A DNA stretch of 64,000 nt, taken from the NCBI RefSeq assembly GCF_000423065.1, contig NZ_AUHG01000017.1, positions 110,164 through 174,163 of the forward strand, in the 5' to 3' direction. Shown here one piece after another: positions 8,922 to 16,568 of this stretch (positions are counted from its first letter, which is position 1; each line of letters opens with the position of its first letter). The notes under the pieces were generated by a model, which was given only the letters and a program-made list of their open reading frames with translations, did no database searches and was not told the origin of the DNA. The position numbers and the translations under genes were made by a program. Origin of the DNA: Christiangramia echinicola DSM 19838 (lineage in GTDB: Bacteria > Bacteroidota > Bacteroidia > Flavobacteriales > Flavobacteriaceae).

Positions 8922-11900
8922 TTGATTCGAATTATCCACCTTAGTGATTTCCATCTTAAAAATGAAAATCTTGAAAATTCCCAAAAAAATCTTATAACTG
9001 CTCTTATCAATGATATTGAGCAATATGTCAATAAAGATACAGTCGTTATATTTTCGGGTGATTTTGTGGATAAAGGAGGGTTAGCATTTAAAGATCCTGA
9101 TTTAAAATTTTATTATTTTGAAGAGCACGTAATAGATCCAATTCTGAAAAAGTTTCCGGAATTAAAGGGAAAATTTTTATTTGCTCCCGGAAATCACGAT
9201 TTAGAAAGAAATAAAATTAATTCCTTTAAGGATAAACCTATGAGGGATTCCTTTGTTTCATCTCCTGATTTAGTTGATGAATTTCTACCATCGATTAGAA
9301 AAGATAAAGGTGAAAATATTGTGGGTATGAATAGTTACAAAACTTTTGAAAAAGATTTTTTTGTTAAACATTTAGATCCCTCAAATTATGATATAACTGC
9401 TTTCGAATCTAGTTTCATAATTGAAAATGGTGATGAATCTGTTGGAGTTACGGCCTTAAATAGTGCATGGTTATGTTATGAAGATGATAATTTAGGAAAA
9501 CTTTTTATTGGCAGAAATCAAATTGAAAATTCTTTAGATTTTATATCAGATACAACACTAAAAATTGCAATTCTTCATCATCCCTTTGAGTTTCTTAATA
9601 AAAAAGACTTCAAAAAAATTAAACCATTACTTTATAGCAATTATGAAATGCTTTTTCTTGGCCATACACATAGATTAGAATCTCAAAAAGTAGATGATTT
9701 GGATGGAAATTTATTTCTGTCAATTGGAAAATCAATAAATGGAATTCAATCAGAGGAAATTAACTATACCAATGGGTATTCTGTTATTGACTATGAAAAA
9801 AATGAAAGAATTACAGTCTATCATCGAAAATATATAGATAACCATAAAACGTTTGTTGTCAATAGTGATATTGGTAATGATGAGGGGGTTAAGTCTTTTG
9901 AAATTCCCAAAGAAGGTGAGCAAAAAATAATCCAAGAAGTCAGTAGGATCATAGATAATATAAAAGAGGAAAATTTCCCAAAACTAAATGAAGATTTAAT
10001 TTTAAATATTTCTCAGAGTAATAAAGGAAAACTCAGCGAAATATATGTTGAACCTGTAATTGGAAATCTACCAGAGAACAACCTAGATAATAACGATAAT
10101 TTTCAATTCTACTCTACACAGGACTTAGTAAATTCAATAGAAAGTCAAATTATCTTCGGTGCAAAAGAGACAGGTAAAACTATCTTACTAGATAAATTAT
10201 TAATTGATCTTACAGATAATTTTCATAAAACGAGAAGGTTACCTATCCTATTAAAATTTAATGAAATAGGTAATAACAGTGTTAAGCAAATAGTTAAGCA
10301 ATATATAAGCAAAAGTTCAAAAGAAACTACAGAACTAATTAATTCTGTAAATATCGATTTGCTGATTGACGATCTAGATTTTTCTTCACAATTTAAATAT
10401 CAAATAAATGAATTAAAAAATTTTATATCTGAATACCCCGATACAAGGGTTATTGCTACAGTTAACAATACGGAAGACGAAATAGTTCCAGTAAAATTAA
10501 TTTCAGCTTTTTCAGAAATTAAAGATGATTTTGAAACGTATTATATTCATCTTTTCAAATCAAAACAGATTAAGGGACTTATCGCAAATTGGGTTACAAC
10601 ATCAGATATTGACCTACATGAGAATATAGAAAAACTTCTGAAAGGATTTCGAGAAATAGGCTTACCCAAAACTCCTTTAGCTGTAACCATTTTTCTTTGG
10701 ATAATTAACAAACAACAGAATAGACCCATTAACAATGCCGTTTTGGTAGAAATGTTTGTGGAGAATTTATTAGAGAAGGGTAATATTCAAAATATTTACT
10801 TTGATACGTTTGATTTTGGTGACAAGCAGCGATTACTTGCATTTCTCGCTAAATTTATGTTAGATAAAGATAACAGTAACCTGGGATATAGAGTCAAAGA
10901 GTATGAGCTTGAACAGGAAATTGAGAGCTATCTAGAAAATAAAATAGATATAAATCCTTCTAGGGTACTAGAATATTTAATTGAAAGAGGGATTTTAGTT
11001 AAATGTAATGGTAATAGTATTAGGTTTAAAACCGCCTTTTTCTTCAGTTATTTTTTAGCAAAATATATTGGTTATAGTAAAAAATTTAAGAAAAAAGTTC
11101 TTAATGGTAAAAATTATTTAAACTATATCAATGAATTAGATTTTTATACAGGTTTAAATAGAGAAGATGAGGAGGTATTTGATTTTTTGAATAAAGAAGT
11201 AGAAGAGGTTTACGGATATATAAATTCCAAGGTGAAAGATGAGTATTATGAGTTAGATAGAGTATTAGAAACTAAAGAGACCATCTCCTCTCGTATTGAT
11301 CTTTCAAAGGCCAAAACAAAACCAACAGAACAAGAAATTGAACAAGCCTATGATAGTCAAATTGCAACGGTACCTTCGCGTAAGAATATAGAAGCAAAAA
11401 TAAATTTAGAGGATCAACCTACGGAAGAAATAGAAGCAATAAGGTTTTCTAAATTGTTGAAATTAACCGCTATAGTATTTAAAAATAGTTCAGATATCGA
11501 CCATAAAAAAAGAATTGATGCGTATGGTAATATTCTTATAAGTTCTATTTCATATATGATGATGTATAGAGATTCAATACTGTATTTTAAAGAAAATCAT
11601 AAGGAAGAGGTTGCTAAATTAATCCCAAAAGAAATGGATTTTGGCTTTTTTATGAAAATTCTACCTATTCTTCATCAAGTAACTATGTATAACTGGCTAG
11701 GATCCTATAAATCAGCACCCATAATAAGGAAAAAAATTATTGCGGATCAGACTACAGAAGACATTTCAGAATTTGAAAAATTCTTATCAATTTATATTTA
11801 TGCAGATATTCGAGGGAAAAATTATCCTGATTATATTAAATCCTTATTTAAATCTACAAAGAAAAAATATATACTGGATTCGAGTTTCATCAAAAACATG

Positions 11901-12062
11901 TCTTATTACTATTTGCGATCAAAAACCACAGAATCCGACAAAGATTATGCAGGATTGTTAGCAGACATAAAAACAAAACTGGGAGAAAGTTCCAAAAGAA
12001 ATAAAGGGGAGTTTATAAAACACCTAAAAGAAGAGAAAAACAAAAAAGAAACCGAAGACTAA
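8922..12062 (+). CDS. Metallophosphoesterase-STAND/NACHT-like NTPase, putative defence protein
   Basis: A 1046-residue two-domain protein. Residues 1-300 are a calcineurin-like phosphoesterase with all metal motifs: SDFH (D9, H11), GDFVD (D47), GNHD (90-93), LHH (H219-H220) and GHTH (247-250). A P-loop NTPase follows, with Walker A GAKETGKT at 413-420 and Walker B DLLIDDLD at 479-486, then a long helical C-terminal half of about 500 residues without a motif I know. That layout (N-terminal enzyme, central STAND-type switch, C-terminal sensor) is the one used by NTPase-gated immune proteins. The start is TTG at 8922, because the next in-frame Met lies beyond the first three metal motifs. It lies 63 bp after the restriction gene, same strand, so probably co-transcribed. 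The nuclease or nucleotidase substrate is unknown. Confidence 0.8.
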   Translation: MIRIIHLSDFHLKNENLENSQKNLITALINDIEQYVNKDTVVIFSGDFVDKGGLAFKDPDLKFYYFEEHVIDPILKKFPELKGKFLFAPGNHDLERNKINSFKDKPMRDSFVSSPDLVDEFLPSIRKDKGENIVGMNSYKTFEKDFFVKHLDPSNYDITAFESSFIIENGDESVGVTALNSAWLCYEDDNLGKLFIGRNQIENSLDFISDTTLKIAILHHPFEFLNKKDFKKIKPLLYSNYEMLFLGHTHRLESQKVDDLDGNLFLSIGKSINGIQSEEINYTNGYSVIDYEKNERITVYHRKYIDNHKTFVVNSDIGNDEGVKSFEIPKEGEQKIIQEVSRIIDNIKEENFPKLNEDLILNISQSNKGKLSEIYVEPVIGNLPENNLDNNDNFQFYSTQDLVNSIESQIIFGAKETGKTILLDKLLIDLTDNFHKTRRLPILLKFNEIGNNSVKQIVKQYISKSSKETTELINSVNIDLLIDDLDFSSQFKYQINELKNFISEYPDTRVIATVNNTEDEIVPVKLISAFSEIKDDFETYYIHLFKSKQIKGLIANWVTTSDIDLHENIEKLLKGFREIGLPKTPLAVTIFLWIINKQQNRPINNAVLVEMFVENLLEKGNIQNIYFDTFDFGDKQRLLAFLAKFMLDKDNSNLGYRVKEYELEQEIESYLENKIDINPSRVLEYLIERGILVKCNGNSIRFKTAFFFSYFLAKYIGYSKKFKKKVLNGKNYLNYINELDFYTGLNREDEEVFDFLNKEVEEVYGYINSKVKDEYYELDRVLETKETISSRIDLSKAKTKPTEQEIEQAYDSQIATVPSRKNIEAKINLEDQPTEEIEAIRFSKLLKLTAIVFKNSSDIDHKKRIDAYGNILISSISYMMMYRDSILYFKENHKEEVAKLIPKEMDFGFFMKILPILHQVTMYNWLGSYKSAPIIRKKIIADQTTEDISEFEKFLSIYIYADIRGKNYPDYIKSLFKSTKKKYILDSSFIKNMSYYYLRSKTTESDKDYAGLLADIKTKLGESSKRNKGEFIKHLKEEKNKKETED

Positions 12063-12304
12063 ACTAAACATTTAATAAATGGATGCTTTTAAGTTGTTTA
12101 CAAATTGTTGTTGTTTACGCTTATGTTATTTTGAAATTAGTTAATGTAATTTTTCTATTGTAAAAGATTTAAATCATATTAAATAATTTTTAAAAAGTAA
12201 GAATTTGGAGGTATTTAGAATTTATTAAATAGGAGAGGAATATCCTTTTTGCCAGGTAAACATCCCAAGCAAGAAGAAAAATTTGATTTCCAGTATAAGA
12301 TCTT

Positions 12305-12667
12305 TTAAAAGGGGCTGCGCTCTCGTAAACCAGTTTCTGTAACCTTCCATTTGCCGTCCTGCTGGATCAATTTAAAAGTTTCCGGCCGGTCGGCATAGGC
12401 AGAATTAAACTTTACCCAGGCGGTATCGCCATAAACCGTATCCTGGACTACTGAAAAGTTGGATTTTCCGCCAGAGGCATTGGTTAATTGATCCTGGACA
12501 GAAACATATGACTGGTATATTCCTGGGGTAGTATATTCTTTAAGCCTGGCGTTATCACGATTGTAAAAACTTTCCACGACGATCCTGGCCGTTTCTTCCG
12601 GGGATTTCTGGCTTTCTCCACAGCTAATAGCGAAGACTATCGAAAATAGCAATAATAACTTCTTCAT
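12305..12667 (-). CDS. Small lipoprotein, DUF4878-like
   Basis: A 120-residue lipoprotein. A signal peptide ends in the lipobox AISC with Cys16, followed by a compact domain resembling DUF4878/NTF2-like lumicrine lipoproteins (PEETARIVVESFYNRD, then WKVTETG at the end). It is the last gene of the transfer operon, 8 bp after traN, so it is probably made with the mating apparatus and sits in the periplasm or outer membrane. Lipoproteins in this position sometimes act in pore stability or entry exclusion, but nothing in this sequence decides which. TraO, TraP and TraQ, which often follow TraN, are absent here. Confidence 0.75.
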   Translation of the reverse strand: MKKLLLLFSIVFAISCGESQKSPEETARIVVESFYNRDNARLKEYTTPGIYQSYVSVQDQLTNASGGKSNFSVVQDTVYGDTAWVKFNSAYADRPETFKLIQQDGKWKVTETGLRERSPF

Positions 12668-12675
12668 AAGGCTGT

Positions 12676-13527
12676 CTAATTTGGGTTATTAATGATCCTT
12701 GCTTTTACATTTAGTTTTGAGTTACGTTCTCCGTTTCTTTCATTGAGTGCAACCACTAATCTTTTGTCGTTTGCCAAAGAGAATTTTGAAAGTACAAACA
12801 CCATTTTCCTGGTTTCATTTTCAGGGATTTTCACTGGTAGCTGGTGTATATAAATTGGTTTCTGCTCTAATCTTTGAATAGATTTTCTTTTTCCCTGTTT
12901 CTTTGTTTCTATATAGAATTTCAGAAAATTAAGATCATAATCCAACGAAGATGAATTTTCAATTTCAATAACGAAATACATTTCTCCCCTGTCAAAAACA
13001 AAATTCTGGACACTCAGTAAAATACCATCAGCACGTTTTTTGATCCTGCCTATTTTTTGATTTCTGTCCAGCAGGAATTCACTAAACTTTTTATGATAGC
13101 GATCCCTGTTTTTAGCTTTCTCGCTTATACTGTCCTTTGGCTCCTTATTCTTTAAAACCGGTTTTTCAGTCCCAATACTTTGGCTTCTGGGGATAAAATA
13201 ATTCAGTTTAGGAAGCTGCTTTTTATACCTAACAATATACGAAAAAACAGCACCATCACCATTGATAATGAGTAGATTACTTTCCTCTCCGGGCCTTGCC
13301 TGCAGCAGTCCGAAATGCTGTTCCTGCTCCCGATTGTAAGTGAATACAAAGTTCTCTGCCCCTGTAATTCCCTGCCTGATAGGGGCAGGGAAGAACAGGG
13401 CCACATTCTTGGAATCATTGGCAAAAATGGTATCCAGAATGGGACTACTGGAACTAGTTGTCTGGGCAAAACTATTTCCAGCTAGGAAGGGCAAAAAAAG
13501 GATCGTGGTGATTATTGAGGTTTTCAT
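12676..13527 (-). CDS. traN: Conjugative transfer protein TraN (DUF4138)
   Basis: A 283-residue exported protein. An N-terminal signal peptide ending about residue 21 (GNSFAQ) is followed by the TraN pattern: IFANDSKNVALFFPAPIRQGITGAENFVFTY would be its first beta-strand block in segments 34-64, then NLLIINGDGAVFSYIVRY. In CTnDOT-type systems TraN is an outer-membrane-associated part of the mating bridge, comparable to VirB9. It is separated from traM by 11 bp and followed 8 bp later by a lipoprotein gene. Length agrees with the family. Confidence 0.85.
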   Translation of the reverse strand: MKTSIITTILFLPFLAGNSFAQTTSSSSPILDTIFANDSKNVALFFPAPIRQGITGAENFVFTYNREQEQHFGLLQARPGEESNLLIINGDGAVFSYIVRYKKQLPKLNYFIPRSQSIGTEKPVLKNKEPKDSISEKAKNRDRYHKKFSEFLLDRNQKIGRIKKRADGILLSVQNFVFDRGEMYFVIEIENSSSLDYDLNFLKFYIETKKQGKRKSIQRLEQKPIYIHQLPVKIPENETRKMVFVLSKFSLANDKRLVVALNERNGERNSKLNVKARIINNPN

Positions 13528-13538
13528 AATTTATGGAT

Positions 13539-14471
13539 TTAATTTCCCCGTGAGGCTTTTAAAATGAGTTTATAAGTGTTGGTTACTGTGACCTTGATGT
13601 TGCGGTTATCGCGCTGAAAGACTTTTTTAATCCCGCTTACTTGTGGAACCCCGGCAATATTGATGTCCTGCACCAGATCATCTATAACTTCCCGGGTGGC
13701 ATCGGCTCTCAAATTATTCTCTACATAGATGCCTTCGCTACCATCCTGAAGATCGTATGCCTTGAGTTTTACTGGCCTGTGGTTGATATTCTCAATTTCT
13801 ATCAAAGCCCTGTTGGGTTGAAAGCTTATAAAACCAAAAACAGGCGTGTTTTTAGGAACATACCTCCCGTTGATGCTGGCATCCTTGCTTAATCTCATAC
13901 GTAACCGGTAATTCTGTTTCACTACCTGGGTGCCGTCAACTTCAGCATAGATCATATTATCTGTCTTTGCCTGTACCAACTCAGGATTTTCAGACGGATC
14001 TGAACTGAAAAATAACTGGTGTTCCAGTTCTATTTCTTTTGTAGAAATTATCGTATTGCTTTCAGGTAAAATAGGATCAATTATAGTGGCTTCCTGTATA
14101 TTGGCTTCTGAAGATTCATGGTTATAGGAATTATCTGAATATTGAACAGGCCTATAATTATCAATACTGTCTATAATTCGCTGCTTTTCTTTATCATAAA
14201 GATCAGGGTCATAATAGCCAGCCGAGTCTAACAAGCTTTCATCGTATATGCTCGGGGCATTGGTTTCTTTAACTTCCTTCAAGGCATTAATGGCATCCAG
14301 CTTTGTAGAATAATGTTCCTGTTCATTCCCAATTTCTGGAACGGTAATTTCTCTTGGGTTTTCGTTTTCATTAGCATCCTCAGACATTATTAATAATGAA
14401 TATGACACAATGAACAGTATCACTAATGCTAGTACCGAAGCAAACACTATTTTGTTTTTTTCAACTTTCAT
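13539..14471 (-). CDS. traM: Conjugative transfer protein TraM
   Basis: A 310-residue protein with one N-terminal membrane helix (about residues 9-29), a Pro/Asn/Glu-rich flexible periplasmic middle, and a folded C-terminal domain with RMRLSKDASINGRYVPKNT and the ending VTNTYKLILKAS. This layout matches Bacteroidota TraM, the VirB10-like protein that spans the envelope. It lies between traK and traN in the conserved order. It is shorter than CTnDOT TraM (about 450), with the linker being the reduced part. Confidence 0.82.
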   Translation of the reverse strand: MKVEKNKIVFASVLALVILFIVSYSLLIMSEDANENENPREITVPEIGNEQEHYSTKLDAINALKEVKETNAPSIYDESLLDSAGYYDPDLYDKEKQRIIDSIDNYRPVQYSDNSYNHESSEANIQEATIIDPILPESNTIISTKEIELEHQLFFSSDPSENPELVQAKTDNMIYAEVDGTQVVKQNYRLRMRLSKDASINGRYVPKNTPVFGFISFQPNRALIEIENINHRPVKLKAYDLQDGSEGIYVENNLRADATREVIDDLVQDINIAGVPQVSGIKKVFQRDNRNIKVTVTNTYKLILKASRGN

Positions 14472-14501
14472 AATCCTGTTTTTTAAATGCCGATTATCGG
14501 C

Positions 14502-15116
14502 TCAATTTTCATTATTTAGTTTTTTAAGGGTGTTTTCGAAATAATTCGTGATGAGAAGACCGTGGGTGTTATTAGGATAATTACGATCTACAACAATCAG
14601 GTTTCCTGTCGATACCAGTTCGTAGGTATCGGTGATCGTCCCGCGATTGATCTCAAAAATGGTGGTCGTCCTGAATTGATAGGAATCATCTAATAATTCA
14701 AGTTCAGATTCTGTACTTAATACTTTTTGAACCAGGGAATATTGAATCAGGCGATTATATACTCCATCTGCTTTCTTCTGTCTATAGAGATTGTCTACAG
14801 AACTATTGCCGAGCCATAATGCTTTTTCCAGGTTCTTTTCATAATTGCTGGCATCTATATTATAGAAATAGGTATGGAAGAGTTCCAGATGGGCCAGCGC
14901 TTCCACTTCCAGATTTTCCTGCTGCGCAACCCATTTTAATGGAATTACCGAACCATCGGTATTGATCGCAAAAGAACTATTCATGGATTGTTGGTATATA
15001 TCATAAACCATTAATCCTGAGAAAGCGCTTGAGACCAAAGCAAGAACCACAACGCTCATTACAATAAACCGGTTGATTTTTAAGACTGAGTAGATATTTC
15101 GGTATGCTGTTTTCAT
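14502..15116 (-). CDS. traK: Conjugative transfer protein TraK
   Basis: A 204-residue protein, taking the ATG at 15116 as start. An upstream in-frame ATG at 15173 would overlap the end of traJ and add a 19-residue non-conserved extension. The MKTAYRNIYSVLKINRF beginning is typical of TraK. One membrane helix (about 17-38) precedes a periplasmic VirB8-like domain containing IQYSLVQKVLSTESELELLD and the closing GLLITNYFENTLKKLN. It is a structural inner-membrane component of the pore. It lies between traJ (20 bp upstream) and traM (30 bp downstream). Confidence 0.87.
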   Translation of the reverse strand: MKTAYRNIYSVLKINRFIVMSVVVLALVSSAFSGLMVYDIYQQSMNSSFAINTDGSVIPLKWVAQQENLEVEALAHLELFHTYFYNIDASNYEKNLEKALWLGNSSVDNLYRQKKADGVYNRLIQYSLVQKVLSTESELELLDDSYQFRTTTIFEINRGTITDTYELVSTGNLIVVDRNYPNNTHGLLITNYFENTLKKLNNEN

Positions 15117-15135
15117 GTTTCTGAATTTATCTGAA

Positions 15136-15972
15136 TTAGGAAGTAAAAAGTTTAAATGTGAAGGAGGTGGCACGTCTATAAAGTTTGAATTTCAGAAAAA
15201 CGATAAAGCCAATAGATCCCGCTTCCACAATGATTTTGATAATGTTATTATCTGTGGTGTTGCCTAGTAGATTTGACCAGAAATTCGTATTGATTTCTGC
15301 ATAAAGATTATTTACAAAAATATTGACCAGGAAGAAGGCAGGAACCAGCATATAAACCGCGGTGTACAGCTTAAAGAAGTTATAGGCCAACTCCCTGAAT
15401 TTTTTAAATACGGCAAGACTAATTACCAGTGGAAAAAATGCCTGCATGATCCCAAGCAGGAAATATCTTTCAGCTAAAAAGAGAGGATAAATGAAAAGGT
15501 CCAAAACCCATAAGAACAAGCCTATCACAAAAGAAATCACCTTAACCGGGTACAATGGGGTGACCAGGGCATCATAAAGCAAAGACATTGCCTTGGTGGC
15601 CACTTCCAGGGGACCCACCTCTGTTTCCAGATCTATATCCTGTAGTTGCAAGGGGATAAGGGCAGGAGCTGTGTCTTTATACTGAGATTCTATAGCTACC
15701 AGGATACTATCAAAAAAACCGAGTACCTGGGTAGAAAATATAACCAGCACGACTACGGCGAAATTTTTAGCTAGTTCCCCCGGGCTAAGTCCCCAGGTAT
15801 AACCCTCCTTATCGGCAATCCCTTCGTTATATTTTTTAAGAATATTAATTAGAAAAAAAAGCACAGCCAGGGTTTTCATTCCGGCAATAGTGTATTGGGA
15901 AAAGTCACTGTTTTTAATAACCTGAAAAACAGCATCCACATATTCCAGTCCTATGCCTAATAAAAATCCCAT
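15136..15972 (-). CDS. traJ: Conjugative transfer protein TraJ
   Basis: A 278-residue polytopic inner-membrane protein with about six hydrophobic helices in blocks near 32-44, 68-87, 160-190, 196-215, 222-240 and 255-268. The start pattern MGFLLGIGLEYVDAV fits TraJ of CTnDOT-type systems, which corresponds to the VirB6 channel component. It is slightly shorter than the usual 300-330 residues. It lies 9 bp after the TraI-like gene and 20 bp before traK. Confidence 0.85.
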   Translation of the reverse strand: MGFLLGIGLEYVDAVFQVIKNSDFSQYTIAGMKTLAVLFFLINILKKYNEGIADKEGYTWGLSPGELAKNFAVVVLVIFSTQVLGFFDSILVAIESQYKDTAPALIPLQLQDIDLETEVGPLEVATKAMSLLYDALVTPLYPVKVISFVIGLFLWVLDLFIYPLFLAERYFLLGIMQAFFPLVISLAVFKKFRELAYNFFKLYTAVYMLVPAFFLVNIFVNNLYAEINTNFWSNLLGNTTDNNIIKIIVEAGSIGFIVFLKFKLYRRATSFTFKLFTS

Positions 15973-15981
15973 ATCATTTTT

Positions 15982-16563
15982 TTAATAGTCTGTTTCCCGA
16001 TTATTGATCCTGTCCTGCATTTCTCTAAATGAAATGATGTCCCGATAGCGTTCGGTTTTCAGTTTAATTTCTGAAACCATCTCCTTTGATTGAAGCTCTT
16101 TTTCTTTTAAAATAGCCGCGCGTTCGGCGTCGGTCATTTTCAGGTAATCGCTGGATAAGATCTGATCTATAAAGTCCAGATCATCCAGGGAGTTTTCAAT
16201 TATGCCATTGAATGAATCTGAAATTCTGGTAACTTCCTCAGGTTTGATATAAGGAGAATTCAGAATTTTCCGGAGGTCATCGCGCACCAGGTCAAAAAGC
16301 CTTTGGTTGTTTTGAGCGATCTCCTGTACGGCCTTCAATTTCCTCACTACGCTATTTACCTTTTCAAGGTTCTCTTTTTGTTGCTTCAGGAAATCGACGG
16401 TTTTGAGCAATTGTGAGGTTTGTTTTGCAGATTCTATAAGCGATTTGGCCAGGCTTATAAAATTGGTATTATCATAAACCGGCATCCCCTGAGCGAATGT
16501 ACGGGCAGGCATTATTAGGGTCAGAGCCAATGCTAGTGCTAAAAATTGGATTTTGTATTTCAT
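15982..16563 (-). CDS. TraI-like/VirB5-type conjugative protein
   Basis: A 193-residue exported protein. A clear signal peptide (ending near residue 24, ARTFAQG) precedes an almost entirely alpha-helical body rich in Lys, Glu and Leu, with FLKQQKENLEKVNSVVRKLK as a coiled-coil-like segment. It occupies the place of TraI (DUF4141) between TraG and TraJ. VirB5/TrbJ-type proteins of this shape are minor pilus or adhesion subunits. The class is inferred from helical pattern and operon position rather than from a diagnostic motif. Confidence 0.72.
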   Translation of the reverse strand: MKYKIQFLALALALTLIMPARTFAQGMPVYDNTNFISLAKSLIESAKQTSQLLKTVDFLKQQKENLEKVNSVVRKLKAVQEIAQNNQRLFDLVRDDLRKILNSPYIKPEEVTRISDSFNGIIENSLDDLDFIDQILSSDYLKMTDAERAAILKEKELQSKEMVSEIKLKTERYRDIISFREMQDRINNRETDY

Positions 16564-16568
16564 TGTTT

